Positions 46,568 through 59,470 are shown, counted from the stretch's first letter. The stretch: DNA of 64,000 nt from Schistocerca nitens (GCF_023898315.1 NC_064621.1:16738501-16802500); one strand, 5' to 3'. Notes: generated by a model from the sequence alone, not told the origin. A program made the numbers and translations.

Positions 46568-46885
46568 TTGTTGCTAAAGTTGAATATAGAAACATTTTAT
46601 TTGCGCACACGTGAGATATATGCAGGGACGCAGACTGATGGTTCGTTCAGGCAGTCTAATCGTATTTCAGATGTTCTTATCCATCTTGTTACTCACTTAG
46701 AAGGCTCAGAGAGAGATGTAAGTATTGATAATTGGCATAGTATTGTCCCACTTGCCAGAACCTTGATCGAGTTTAAGCTGACTTTGCTGGAAACATTAAT
46801 TAAAAATGAACGTGAAATTCCTGCAGAGCTCGGGTTTGCTTGGCTTTACGAAACAAATGGTATCATCTTTTATGTTCCAAGATAG
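46568..46885 (+). pseudogene. piggyBac-like transposase fragment
   Basis: The 105-residue frame contains YAGTQTDGSFRQSNRISDVLIHLV, read here as two blocks around QTDG and SDV. It is followed by SERDVSIDNWHSIVPLARTL, KLTLLETLIKNEREIP and IIFYVPR. The DNW block with an upstream Asp is the second catalytic region of piggyBac (DDE_Tnp_1_7) transposases, and KLT...T.RKN.REIP is the family's next motif. Both flanks of the domain are missing; no TTAA or inverted termini were identified. Confidence 0.75.
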
Positions 46886-46899
46886 TCTCAATCTTTAGT

Positions 46900-48179
46900 T
46901 CTGATATAAGCAAGCCAACTGCACTAAGGTGGGATTGGACACGTGTGAACACTTGTGCTACAAGTCTAGCACTGGGCGCAAAACATGCATATTTTTCCTT
47001 GCTGTGTTCTAATTTTTAGACGTCTTCACATTAAACTCCTTCGCAATTTACACAATGAACACCAGTAAAAGAGTCTTTCTCTAGGAGCTTAAAATTAACG
47101 TATCATGAAAAACATTGTCGGGAAATGAGTATCAACCACAAATGCCACACTATTAGAGAGCATGAAGCTGTTTCTGCTGAAGAGAGAAACTAAAGCACCA
47201 ACTCAGCAGCAGCAGCAGGGCGCGCAGTAAAACACTGTGGTATAAAGAGTGGGCCAGTGCCGCCGCAGATGAAGGGTGCTGACACCTGCGTCAGCACAAA
47301 CCTTAACTAATATTCAACACAGTGTGCTACTTGCACGTGAACTTCATGTGAAATACGTTCCAACGTTGTATGTGCAATGTGTTTATCGATCCGAAGTATT
47401 TTAATGCTACAAAACGTGATATAATTCTTAAACACTGTTTGCGTGAATTTTGCACGTAAAAATTTCAGTGTCATTAAATGCTAATAACTAAATGCTGTTA
47501 GTGCTTAAGGAGTTAACAGATTATACAATTATTTCATTTTTGTCAATGAGAAATGGTTCTTAGTATCATGAATAAATATTTAGACAAAATGTATTTATTG
47601 TATCAGAAATATAATTGAAATTATACACACGAACATTAAACGACATTGTCCAATTGAAGCACTGCAAAGAAAAAGTCAGAAACCGGAAATTTTGGAAGAC
47701 CCAGTCATTGGCTAGCTCAATGCTGAAATTTGTACTCGTATTTAAAAAAAAAGCGTAAGGCCAAAATGACATGGAAGAAGATGATCTAAAATTATCTTAG
47801 TCCGAAAGTGAATTTGTAGATAATGAAAAAAATTGACAGAAGTAACAAAAGTGTGGACGTAGTATATAGTACATTCACGAGTAAACTGAGGAGCTGAAAG
47901 AAAATACAGAAACTCTTGCAAATAAATATAATGGCAATGAAAATAGATTGGAAAAGGGCGAACTTGATGAAGAGAGAGCAAATGAAGTAACAGCCACTGA
48001 AAGTAGTAATAATAATACTTTGTTTTATGACATCTCTGTTGCCCTTCCCTGTTTCAGAAAATGTAAGGCTTAACTTAATTAAAGCAGAATCTCAAGCATT
48101 TCAAAACAAAGACAAGGCGATGAGAGTAAGACGAAACGTAGTAACTGACAGCTGACGTCCGTCTGCTTCTTTATCACAC
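46900..48179. other. unassigned AT-rich sequence
   Basis: About 1.3 kb with nothing recognisable, apart from a CAG-rich patch near 47200-47220. Confidence 0.4.
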
Positions 48180-48935
48180 AACCAAACGGTGAGAAAATTC
48201 TGAGATGGTAGATGCCATACTCAACTAAAAACCAAAGTTTTTACTGTTTTTACTGTAGGCTCCTTAGCACAGACGCAGGTTGTAACAATATATCTAAATT
48301 TGTTACTGGTTTTAAAACTTGATGGGAACTCAGTCCGAAAAAAACATCAACCTTCTTTTGAAAATCGAAATTCTTAAGAACATATTAAACTGCCAACAGA
48401 ATAACTGATAATGGTATGCAGACAGCATCAGAACGGAAAAAGGAGAAGGAAAGATATTTTAAAAGGACTACTAGGCCTCATTAAGTTTTAGTTGAACAAA
48501 ATTTTCTATTCTGTGGCTGCAGAGAGCATATGATGGTGTAACGTTTCTGCGGTTGATTAGACTGTTATCTAAATATGATGCTGTACTGAGAGAATATTTG
48601 ATCAGAGCTGATCACGCCACTAGTCATAGTCGGGCGAAAGATTTGCAACCTATGTATCCTCAACTACACAAAGTATTATTAGCTCACTTCCGGACGGGAT
48701 TTTTAAAGAAAAGATTTTAAATGGTATACAATACTGGAAAAATTATTGTATAATCTTTGACAGCACACCAGAAATCTCGCATATAGAGCGAATCAATGAA
48801 ATCATTCGTTAAGTTCACATGAAAAATTAAAAAGCTGAAGTAAAAGAGCCATTTCTAGGTTACTTTCAGCAAACCGGGAAGAAAGCTGTGAACCTAACGG
48901 AAAAAATTTTACAAATTATTGATTAGGATTATATG
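48180..48935 (+). pseudogene. hAT-type transposase remnant (TTF zinc finger / DUF4371)
   Basis: Across shifting plus-strand frames I read FYCFYCRLLS (TTF-type zinc finger, about 48235-48265) and FVTGFKTWWELS (about 48298-48335, matching the GF..W motif). Then come LVEQNFLFCGCRE (about 48490-48530), VTFLRLIRLLSKYDAVLREYL, and DSTPEISHIERINEII (about 48760-48808), the family's ADSTPDISHTEQ block. A FLGYFQ...LTEKIL block follows to about 48925. The order is that of ZMYM6/ZNF862-like hAT transposases. It is riddled with stops. Confidence 0.75.
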
Positions 48936-49284
48936 GTTGTAGCACTGTGACGTTAGCAATACCACTACAGTGCTTCTACAATGACTCGTATCTATCCAAC
49001 GGTCCGAACAAGACGTTCTGAACACCATTCTAATGTATTATTTGTACCCTGTGCAAATTTGTACAGATTACACACTTTAGCAACAGTCCCTTTATGTATG
49101 ACATTCTTGGGACCTTAGAAAGTTTGTATGTGTTTTACTTAGATTCTACACGCAACTGGAGGATCTTACTGAAAAATTATGTAGTTACGATCTATTAATA
49201 GACTTTCAGGTACATAATGAATTGCTCACTAACACCTGTTAAGCCTGTGTTTCAGTAATTTAAAGAGATTATTGACGTAAAAGG
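48936..49284. other. unassigned sequence
   Basis: No feature recognised between the hAT remnant and the LINE fragment. Confidence 0.4.
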
Positions 49285-50207
49285 GAAACAGTGGTCGAGA
49301 ACAGAGTGAGACAGGGCTGTAGCCTATTCCCGACTTTATTTAATCTGTACAATGAGAAAGCAGCAAAGGGAAAGAAAGAAAAATTTGGAGAAGGAATTAA
49401 AGTTCAGGGAGAAGAAATACAAATTCTGAGGTTTGCCGATGGCAATGTAATTCTGTGAAAAACAGCAAAGGACTCGAAGGAGCAGTTGAATGGAAGAGAC
49501 AGTGTCTTGAAAGGAGGATATAAGATGAGGATCAATAAACGCATAACGTGGATAATGGAATGTAGTCGAATTACATCAGGCGTTTAGGATATGAGATACT
49601 TGAAGTAGTAGATGAGTTTTGCTATCTGGGAAGCAAAATAAATGACGCTGGCCGAAGTACAGGGGATGTAAAATGTAGAATGGCAACGGCAAGAAAACCA
49701 TTACTGATGGAGAGAAATTTGTTAACATCAGATACAGACTTAAGTGTTAGCAACTTTTTCTGAAGATATTTGTCTAGAGTGTAGCCATGAATGGAACTGA
49801 AACATGGGCGATAAGCAGTTTAGGTAAATAGAGAGTAGAAAGTTTCGAAATAAGTTGCTACAGAAGAACGCTGATGATGAGAGGGGTATATCACGTAAAC
49901 AATGAGAAGGTACTGAACAGAATTGGGGAGACAAGAAATTTGTGGCACAAGTTGACCAAAAGAAAGAATCGGTTGATAGGACACATTCCGAAGCATCAAG
50001 GGATCACCACATTAGTATTGGGGGGAAGCACCGGCGGTCTAAAAGTCGTAGAGGGAAACCAAGAGGTAATACAATAAGCAGAGTCAGAAGGATGTAGGTT
50101 ACAGTAGTTACTCGGAGAATAAGTTGCTCGCACAGGATAGAGTAGCACGGAGAACGCAGTAAACCAGCCTTCTGACTGAAGACAACAACAACAACAACAA
50201 CAACAAC
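49285..50207 (+). pseudogene. RTE-like LINE 3' fragment, copy 2
   Basis: Plus-strand 3' part of the same LINE as 2391-4771. It shows VRQGCSLFPTLFNLYN and then FADG, where the active motif is FADD, so a catalytic Asp is lost. Then come LKGGYKM, CYLGSKI-like and KVLNRIGETRNLWHKL (49900-49950). The tail ends in a CAA microsatellite at 50181-50207. It contains several stops and is truncated at the 5' side. Confidence 0.85.
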
Positions 50208-50499
50208 ATCGATGCCAATGAGAACCGTTCTGGTTTCCAGAGGACATGTTTACTCCCTGTGGCATGTAATATCTGGTTTTTGTGTTTCTTGAGTTCATGG
50301 AGTACTCTCTTAGAAGAAGTCAACTATGCTCAAAAGTATTTACAGATTTTGGGAGTCAGTTTCAGAATATGTACAGTAAGATGGAAAGTGTAGAGCTCTT
50401 TTTGAAAGAAAAGAGAAATTATCTTTGTGGGGTGCGTACTGTAAGACCTTCGGTACACACACCATCAGATTATTTGAATTGTCGCTCTAGCGAAGTAGG
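50208..50499. other. unassigned sequence
   Basis: Nothing recognised. Confidence 0.35.
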
Positions 50500-51300
50500 C
50501 GAGTGTCAGCAACATGTTTCGTGGTCTTATCGTGGCGTGTTTATCTTCTGCCGTTAGGTCAGACGATAGAAATGCCACTTGCACGCTTAGTGTAGCCGAT
50601 TGATGGTGACCAATTTTAAACAGAACTTGATTAATTTTCACACACATTTATTAAAATAATAACAAGCATAAACATTATGTAACTTGATTCTGGATCCTGT
50701 TTACAACTGACACTGAAGTTCCTTTGGTCTTGGTACGTTAATCTTATTCTCACATATCTCTGATACTTGACAAAGTGTCTATACATTTCTCTTCATGGCT
50801 ATGTACAGGAATATGATAATCTTATTAGGCGCAGACTGAAACTTGACTACAGACTAATGCAGACTGACTAATCGGAGGTCTGTACACTCGTTATAATACC
50901 TCGCGCGTTCAGTTATCACTGCGCGAGTGTGATCCGCGAGGAGAAAAGGTTCTACGTTAGCAGCAATCTCATTGGCTGCGTTACATATTAATACGCGGAT
51001 CGGCGGAAGCAGAATTTGGTCCGTCTCTAAGACAGCGCCATGTCGTAGTGCGGAGACGGACGAGCGCTGCGACTGCGCTGTTGTGCTTAGCGGGGCGCGC
51101 TCCAGTGGGAAAGTTGTGTACGCTCTGACTACGCGGAACTTTGTACACAACAATCTTGTTATTAACCATTTCAAGTTGCGAACGACATAACTCGTAAATG
51201 ACGAGTGCGGCATTCCTGTGGAAAAATGTAGAACTGCCAGGAAGAAGAAATTGATGCCTGGAGACAAGTCTACAGACAAACGCTGACTTTGCGCCAGAGA
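50500..51300. repeat. probable dispersed repeat, LTR-like
   Basis: Sequence such as ttaggtcagacgatagaaat and cttgattctggatcctg looks like dispersed orthopteran repeat sequence, and GC content rises steeply after 50880. No coding region is present. Its class is uncertain. Confidence 0.3.
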
Positions 51301-51329
51301 CTGAGAAAGCCCGTGTTAGAATGCATTTA

Positions 51330-52640
51330 CAGTGAGCCGTGGTAAAAATTGCTGTTTTGAAGAGCGCGCCGCAGCGCGTAGTGTGAAGCAGTCGCCCTCC
51401 GTTCCTGGCGGTGGCGCCGCTGTGGCAGTCTCAGCTTTGGTGTCTCCCTCTGTTGGGAAAGGGGAAAGGTTGCCTGTTGACGTGCATTTAAGGGGCGCTA
51501 TGAGCTCGCCAGTCGGTCATTGGGCAGCCGGGTCAGTGTGGGGCAGTCAGTGACTGTCTGTCGTCCGGCGTGCTAGTATGTGTTAGGCCGCCAGTCTGCT
51601 CGAGTTTATTCAGGCAATGGTCATTGGCAGTTGGATCGATCGATCGGTTGGTCGGTCGCGCACTGAGACTCAAGACGACTTGTCCGCCTTGAGCGTCGGC
51701 GCATGTGAGGTCGCCACGTGAGTCCAGTGGGCCGCGCCGTATAGCGAGGGGTAGTGGCTTCGCGGTCGACACGACAGCAACAGGAAACAACCCACGACAT
51801 CGGGCTGGCCGGTGCGAGCTGCGACGCCGTGAGACGGGAGATCGGCGCGCCTTCCTGCGTCCGTTGAAGCGGCTGGCAGCGGACGGTTCGGGAGAGCGAT
51901 TTGGGGGGTGCTGCGCCAGGTCTTCGCCAGACGTAGCAGTTTATTAGAAGTTAAGTGATTCGTGCTATGTTGTTTCTTGTACTTGTTAAATTCTAATTGT
52001 TTTCTTGGTCAGTCTCTCGTCCCCCCGCTTGCTCATCTGTCACGCGTCCGCATTTGTTAGGCAGTAAGTGTCTTTCTGTCTGTCTGTCTGTCGGTCGGTC
52101 TGCCCTACGTTAATAGCTGCCTCTGTCATGTTTGTCGGATTCGGTGTTAACGAATTTATTCCTTGAAGTGTAACGTCCTGAAATATGTTTTTATCTTGCC
52201 TATCATCTTGAGAGGCGGTATATGTGTAATGTAGAGCATGTTTGTATATTTTATGTAAGACAGAATGTCATGGGTTTTTATTTAAATGGTCATTATAGTA
52301 TATAAAGTTGCCACCCTTCCACCGTAAGAGGTTTTGCTTTTTCGTTAATCAAGTTGCACCTTCGGTGGCAAGTTAATTTTTTTAATGTTAGTGTTTTGTA
52401 CTATTTCCATCCCTCCTACAGGGTGCATAGTTTATGTGTTTGTGTGGGTTGTTAAAATTTTTAGTTTAAATTAATCTGGTGTGTTGCAGATTTCCACCAG
52501 TGTAGTCTTGCAGAGGTTGGTGTGAGCGGTCGTGACTACGGCCGTGTCAAAAGGGAGCGGCAAGGTTCTCAGCCCGAAAGCTCATACTGTCAATATTTGT
52601 CCTTTCTGCCTCTGAATACAATTGTAACTTGATATTTTGA
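51330..52640 (+). repeat. putative LTR-like repeat, GC-rich to AT-rich
   Basis: The same composition profile as 385-2030: a CpG-rich first half (51330-51950), a CTGT/CGGT-repeat patch at 52072-52105, then an AT-rich second half ending near an aataca/attgtaac stretch at 52615. No adjacent gag or pol is seen. The class is inferred from composition only. Confidence 0.3.
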
Positions 52641-52659
52641 GCATGCTTTCGGATATTAA

Positions 52660-53110
52660 TTTTAAATCTGTATCAAAAAAACAAAAAGGCTTTTAGGAAT
52701 AAAATTTCCATTTGTTGAAAGAAATTTGTTTTCATCAGTTACCCACAGGCAACTACTTCCACGCCCACATAGTGTGATTAAATGTGATAATATTCTTGAT
52801 GAATCGCTAGTAAATAAAGTAAATTCTTATGAAAAGGTTTTGAAAGTATACGGTTCATACAGGTTTCTATATAAAAGCGACATACGTTGCAAAGCCAAGG
52901 AAAATGTATCTGGTTGTTCTGCTGTTTGAGAGCGTAGCAATGTTATTAAGACCTCAGAAGCGGGCCTCCCCACGATTGTAAAATGTGTAGTGGACAGTTA
53001 TGATGATATTTCTCAAGATGTTATCCTTGCAGGAACTCCACGGCTAAAAAGACTTCTGAAAGCTGCCAAAACTCCAAAACAAATGTCTTCAGGTTGGACA
53101 TCTTGAAAAT
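52660..53110 (+). pseudogene. unidentified broken ORF
   Basis: Two collinear plus-strand segments in the same frame surround a TGA at 52927: FPFVERNLFSSVTHRQLLP...NSYEKVLKVYGSYRF, and TSEAGLPTIVKCVVDSYDD...AGTPRLKRLLKAAKTPKQM. The composition looks like real protein, but I do not recognise the family. It could be a transposase tail or a degraded host exon. Confidence 0.35.
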
Positions 53111-54842
53111 TCACACAGTTCATCGTTAAATAGGAATTTTCCGAATTTGTGCGCAATCACAGTATGGTGTAAAGCTCTTCCTTAACTTTCCGTGTTTCGG
53201 TATCGTCATGTGAGGGGAGTTTTTCAAAACTCTGACTAGTTATGAATTACCTTACGTCCATTATCACTCAAGCATGACTTTCTAATTTGATAATTTCGTG
53301 AACAGATGATAGTGGATCTGAAGATATCAATTTTCAGACTAAATTTCAGAATTTATAGCAGAAAAAGTTTAGAAGGTTGATACTCTAGTCTACATGTTAA
53401 AGTCGCACATCGGAATGTAGATCTTTGGTTATTCGTATCGCTTCATTAATCATCAAATAACTTTTTTTATAAAAGCTTGTTTTTCTGATTTTTTCGATTC
53501 ATAAAAATTGTTTACACAACAGCGAAGATTATACTTTTCTTACGTAACAACTTGTACCAAAAAACGGCTTTTTTGTTATTAGTGGCCTGAAGGTGACAAG
53601 TCGAAACACCGCATCAAGTCCCAAACTACCTAGCTACGCCACTGTATATAGTCAACTACAAGAAATATGCCAGCTTTTAATTCAGTTTTGGTGTAGAGTC
53701 AAGTACTTTCAATATTAGCATTACACTATTTCACAACTGCAGTCTAGGACGCCATTGTCATCAGATTTCTTTAAAAAAATTTTTAAGCTTTGTTCAATCT
53801 TTTGCGGTTATCACGCAGTATCTGTTTATATGTTAATTGCTTTCAACTTGCTCAAAATGGAAAGTTCTTCAGTAAAGAATGTAACAGCTACGAGTCCAAG
53901 AGAAGTTACAGTAATCAACAGTACACACCGCTTTGTAGTAACTTTAAGACCGTGAAAAACATTTCAGGAATTACTTTATCGTATCTTCGAGAAAGTTCCA
54001 TTTCTTAGGAGTGTTAGCAAGAGCTCTTTTTAGCAAGCAGGGAATACACTACCACTGATACAAGAGATCGAGTGAATAGGGTGTTTGGTAAAACAAAATT
54101 CGGTTAGCGATGTCAATTCTTTGAAAGCTAGACTGAACCAGGGGCAAGTGTTCTCCCAGAATGGGGTTCTGCGCCTGCACCACTGCGTTCCCTAAGTTAC
54201 GTCCTTGTTTATGTCCACTTATAATTGAGAACATTTTTCTATGCCAAAGCAGCATAGAACACACAATGTATAAGTTAAACGATGAAAATCTTCCCGGTAA
54301 TTTTCCTGAATCTGTTTGGCCATTACAGCTCGAATACATCTTTCATAATTTTCTTATATATTGTTTTTTTTTGCCATAAAAAGAATTTCAAATTAATTTT
54401 TCTGTATTCTGGCATATTATGAAATACAATTTTGTTTTTTTGTCGAGCTAACTCACAGAATGCAGCGGAACGAATATTTGTACAAATCAGAACTGGCATT
54501 AATCTGGTAGGTTACTTATGTTCCGTAATGAACATTATTCTCTCTGTTTCGAAACAGTTAACTATATTTGATTAAAATCTTTTGTAGTGCAACATCACAG
54601 CTATGATAAAAAAATCACAGTTGTGGACATTGCCTGAGATAATCATATAATTATTGAAAATGATCGTATAGAAAACAAAAACTATTTTCCTAAAATCATC
54701 TTCAATTGAAGGCCAACGCTGGCACACGTGAACGAATTCTTCAAACGTGTGAATTGTCGCTGTCGCACATTAACTTCATGAAATAATGTTTTCTTGTTGT
54801 TGTGACTCTTAAACTACAGCACATCTTACTGCTGACGACGCG
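53111..54842. other. unassigned AT-rich sequence
   Basis: About 1.7 kb with no recognisable gene or repeat. Confidence 0.4.
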
Positions 54843-55085
54843 TCCGCAGCTCATGGTCTACTGGCTCAGAGGGTTAGCTGCCTCTGTCTCACGGGGACCT
54901 GGGTTCTATTCCAGGCCGGGTTGGGGATTTTCTCCGTCCTGGGACTGGGTGCTTGTGTTATCCTAATCATTTCATTATCATTCATGAAAGTGACGAGGTT
55001 GGACTGAGTAAATATTGGGAATTTTTACGGGCGTTGGTAACCGCGCAGATGAGCGCCCCACAAATCGATCATCATCAACCGATGG
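54843..55085 (+). repeat. tRNA-derived SINE (family B)
   Basis: The head has A-box-like tggctcagaggg and B-box-like gggttctattcc. The body follows with ggattttctccg, then atcatttcattatcattcat, then tgagcgccccacaaa at the 3' end. This is the fuller copy of the family seen at 2031-2140. The B box is mutated. Confidence 0.75.
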
Positions 55086-55280
55086 CGCATGCAGTGAATG
55101 GTCCTAAAATTAAGTTTCATCAACTTCACTGTCACTAGCACACAAACTCAACTCGACAATAACTGTATAATAAAGTCGTCGAAGTCACGTCTAATCGAAT
55201 AGCTACGATCACGCGAACAAAGCTAGAAAATTAATATCAATTCTCAATTGTAAATCAGGCCGACTGGAAGGAATAATTCA

Positions 55281-55473
55281 CAAAAATGGCTCTGAGCACT
55301 ATGCGACTTAACTTCTGAGGTCATCAGTCGCCTAGAACTTAGAACTAATTAAACCTAACTAACCTAAGGACATCACACACATCCATGCCCGAGGCAGGAT
55401 TCGAACCTGCGCTCGTAGCGGTCGCTCGGCTCCAGACTGTAGCGCCTAGAACCGCACGGCCACTCCGGCCGGC
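55281..55473 (-). repeat. tRNA-derived SINE (family A), with TSD
   Basis: Full-length minus-strand copy with B-box complement ggattcgaacc. A 9-bp duplication, aataattca, occurs at 55272-55280 and 55474-55482. Confidence 0.93.
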
Positions 55474-55482
55474 AATAATTCA

Positions 55483-55744
55483 TATTTTCGCTTTTGAATA
55501 AAAGATATATTGACGGAAGCAGTTTTAGTACCAGCTTCATTCAATTATAATTTTTTTCTTTGGATGCTTCTAATCCATACCAAAGTACGTCATCAAGAAA
55601 CAATAATTGTAACTGCTTACGGCAAGACGTTATTGTGAAACAACTATAATGCAAGAACACTACACAGTGTAATCACATCTCATAGTATATCATCATTTAT
55701 TTTTGAAGTAATGTTGCGTGTGTGGTGTATGGTATTACCAAGGC
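55483..55744. other. unassigned sequence between SINEs
   Basis: AT-rich; nothing recognised. Confidence 0.4.
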
Positions 55745-55949
55745 ATGCCGGCCGTTTGGCCGCGTGGTTCTAGGCGCTTCAGTTCGGAACAGCGCGACCG
55801 CTACGGTCTCAGGTTCGAATCCTGCCTCGCGCATGGATGTTTGTGATGTCCTGAGGTTAGTTAGGTTTAAGTAGTTCTAAGTTCTAGGGGACTGATGACC
55901 TCAGATGTTAAGTCCCATAGTGCTCAGAACCATTTGAACCATTTTCTGA
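55745..55949 (+). repeat. tRNA-derived SINE (family A), with TSD
   Basis: Full-length copy with B box ggttcgaatcc. An 8-bp duplication, accaaggc, occurs at 55737-55744 and 55950-55957. Confidence 0.92.
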
Positions 55950-56029
55950 ACCAAGGCGTTATCGGTGGTTCCGCTAACGTTGGCGCAGTAATGCGAGCCA
56001 GGAGCGTTCGACACGAGAAGTGGATTAGA

Positions 56030-57300
56030 AATATATTTTCAGTCTCGAAAGACTACCATTTAGCACAGTTTATACGGTATTTGCTGCAAAACAATGAATC
56101 CATGGAAGAACTTGAAGAATGGCCTCCATCTGGATAGTGTATTGGTACCCACGTTGTAGAGCATCTGCACAAACCAGCAACCAGTCAACCCTGAAACTAG
56201 AACTTTTATTTATGCAGACGATACAGCAACTACAGCTGAAGGCAAAACGTTTGAAGAAGTGGAGTTGAAACTGACAGCAGCCCTTTAAGTTCTCGGCAAG
56301 TATTATTACGGAAATCACATTAAGCCAACTCTGACTTTTCATCTAAGAAATCGGGGGGCCAGGAGGAAAATAAGTACTACCTGGAGAGCGCAACAACTAT
56401 TCCACCACGATACTTCAAAATACCTTTGAGTGAAGTTGGATCGTATCTCACGTTCAAAGATCACTGGTACGGATGTGCCCGGCACAGCATCTCCTGTAAA
56501 CTCAGTGACACCAGATGGGTCTCACAGCCGCACGTGCTCCGTGTGTGTGCCGTGGCACCGTGCTTCTCTGCAGCAGAATATGCAGCATTAGTTTGGCGAA
56601 ATTCTGCACACGCCGAACATGTGGCTACATCACTGAATAAGGCTGGACGCTTTGTGATTGGCTGCTTACGACAGCCTCCTGCGACGAAAATTTATCAAAT
56701 TATAACTACAACGTCACCTAACATCCGCAGAAGAAGAGTCGCAGGAATGTATAAAAAGCACGAAATCGATAGCAGACACCCACTGTTTGGATAGGAACCA
56801 CAGAAACCTAGGATCAGGTCAAGGAGGAGATTTATGCAGCCAACATTAGGAATTTCATGAGTACCTACAACTTGCAGAACAGAGAACATAGCTATTGCAA
56901 AATCCATTTACCGAAAGGTTTATGGGGTTATGAGAACATCACAGAGAAACGTTCTGCGGGCTTTCGTCTGCCGTACGTGGAAGGCATTAAACCGACTGAG
57001 GACAGCAGTGTCAAGATACAAGGCGAATCTCAGTACTTGAGGTTGCACGACTGAGGAAGAGTGTTGAGTGTGTAATATCTTGCAGGACCTACAACATCTC
57101 CTAGTCTGCAGAAACATGCCCGATCTTTTCACCACAAAAGATGTAGACGCAGCAATTCACAAGGCCGTGAAGACAGGGTAATTCTACAATTTACCGTCCA
57201 TTTAACGGGAAATCAGCAGTGACTGGCGGAATTTTGCTATTAATTTTTATAATTTTGTGTTATGTATCTCTGGGCAAACGAAATAAATAAATAAATAAAT
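56030..57300 (+). pseudogene. jockey-like LINE reverse transcriptase fragment
   Basis: Plus-strand frames give a SVL.PT...IYTN.QPVNPETRTF segment, then YADDTATTAEGKTFEEVE (56215-56265). YADD is the RT catalytic motif. Further on come LTFHLRNR, then CFSAAEYAALVWRNSAHAEHV (56564-56625) and RFVIGCLRQPPATKIY. This order matches the palm, thumb and C-terminal region of jockey-superfamily RTs. The element ends in an AAAT microsatellite at 57281-57300. Multiple frame changes; the 5' part is missing. Confidence 0.8.
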
Positions 57301-57384
57301 GCGAGACGGTTTGTAGCTTGGCAGCAAGGGTCGACTTAGTACACAGATATAAGAAATGTCACATCGCCCAGAGAAAATAAAACA

Positions 57385-59470
57385 GTAATGATGTCGTCAG
57401 TCCCAAGACAGGTTTGATGCAGCTCGCCGTTCTAGTCTACCTTGTGCACGCCTCTTCATCCCTACGCATCTACCAAAACCTACATCCATTTGAACTTGCT
57501 ACCTGTATTCAAGCATTGATCTTTCCCTACAACTTTTACCCTCCACACTTTCTTCCATTACCAAATGGACAATTCCTTGATACCTCAGGATGGATCCTAT
57601 CAACGAACCCTTCATTCAGTCGTGCCATAAATTTACTTTTCCCCAACTAGTTTCAATATGTCTTAATTTGTTACTGAATCTACCCATCTAATTTTCGGCA
57701 TTCTTCTACAGCACCATAATTCAAAACATCTGTTCTCTTCTTGTATGAATAGCTGCCTGTGCTGCCCCAAATAGTAAAACTAGTTGACTACCTTTAGTGT
57801 CTTATCTAATAGTCTCATTCTCTCAGCATAGCCCGTTTCAGTTCGACTATATTCGATTACCCTTTCCTTCTTTGTATGTTCCTCTAATATTCTCCTTCCA
57901 AGACGCATTCTCCTTTTCATCCAAGTCATTACAGGCTCTGACAGAATTAAAGTGTCATCGGCAAACCGTTAAGCTTTTTTTTTCCTTCTAGATGAACCAT
58001 AACTCCTTTTCCACATTTCTCCTTGGATTCCTTCACTGCTTGTTCAATGCACAGATTAAATAACATCAGGGATAGGCTACAAATCTGTCTCATTTGCATC
58101 TCAACTGTGGCTTCCCTTTCATGACTTTCAACTCTAATAACTTCAGTCGGGTTCCATATAAGATGTAAATAACTCTTCGGTTCCAGTATTCTGTACCTAA
58201 TATTCTCAAAATTTAGAAGAGAGTAGGCCAATATACGCTGTCGAAAGATTTCTCTATATCTACCAATGCTATAAAAGAAGGATTGTAGGATTGCCTTTCT
58301 TCAATCTACCTCGTCGTACAGACAGTGTTGCATAGCGCGTTCCTCCAAATTGATCTTCCTCAAGGGCGCAATATAACCGATTTTCCAGTTTTCTGTAAAT
58401 AACTTGTGTCAATATTGGGCACTCATGGCGCATTAAACTGATCGTTAGGTAATACATCTTTGAAATTGGAATTACGACATTCTTCCTGATGTCTGAGGGT
58501 ATTTCGCCGGTGTCATCCATCTTGCACACCAGGTGGAATAATTTTGTTATGGCTCGCCCTTTCAAGGATCTCAGTGATTCTGAGGGAATGTCGTCTAGCT
58601 CAGTGACTGTCTGCACTTCGATCTTTCAGTGCTCTGTCTTTTCTATAGCATTGTCCCCAAGTTTGTTGCTCTTATGTAGATCCTCTATATGTTCCCTCCA
58701 TCTTTCAGTTTTCCCTTTTTTCTTTATTACTGGCTTGCCATCGGAGCTCCTCACATTCCTACTATGTTTCTCTTTTCTCCAAAGTTAATTTTTTTCTGTA
58801 GATTGCATCCATATTTTTCTTAATTATGCATGCTTTTACAGCCTTTCATTTGCCCTCTAACAATTCCTGCTCAGCTAATTTTCTATTTCCGTCAATCTCC
58901 ATTATCTTATCTCAATTATCTTATCTCATATATTTTATTCAATTTTTTCATCTTATACGGAGATACTTGGCATATAAACTTCTCTGGTGGGTGAAGGCTT
59001 CGTTTTTATCTTGACTACGATAACTGTTTCACTGTGCTGTTATTAGTAGCTTACAAGCATTCCTACATTCTTATTCATTATTAGTCTTTATCCTGCATCA
59101 CCCCTATCTGGTTTTATCTTGATAACTAACCAGAACAGAAGTTCTATTCTTTCTGCCACTGCACTTCGTGAATACCCATTATATCTGACAAACTATCAAC
59201 TTCCCTTTTTAAATTCTTTAACCTACTTACCCGATCGAGCATTCCAACTTTCTTCGTTCTTGCTCGCAGATTGTCGGTGTTGATTTTTCTGATAACGATA
59301 TCCTTCTGAGTAGTTGTCGCCCAGAGATCTGAATGGGAGATAATTTTACCGCCGGAATATTTTAGTCAAGAGGGTGAATCATTATTTGACCATACAGTAG
59401 AGCTGCACTCCCTTTGCTCTCAGCCGCTCGCAGTGCCAGCACAGCAAGGTCATACTGGCCAGTCTTACAC
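57385..59470 (-). pseudogene. RTE-like LINE, copy 3, internally deleted
   Basis: Minus strand, 3' end at left without the AAC tail. 57385-58960 corresponds to the RT and C-terminal region of copy 1: CSLSLMLFNLCIEQAVKE at about 58080, the FADD-encoding gtttgccgatgacac complement at 57955-57970, and IPSESLRSL at 58580. To the right, 58970-59330 matches the endonuclease N-terminal region. Translating the minus strand gives a VIVVKIKTKPS...VYMP block preceded by DRGDAG. The endonuclease middle and C-terminus present in copy 1 are absent, so an internal deletion joined the two parts near 58965. 59330-59470 is probably 5' UTR. Confidence 0.75.

Noticed and set aside
53586-53616. Second hammerhead-like motif (cctgaaggtgac...gtcgaaacacc)
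   Set aside because: The core reads CUGAAGG rather than CUGANGA, so a required A is missing.
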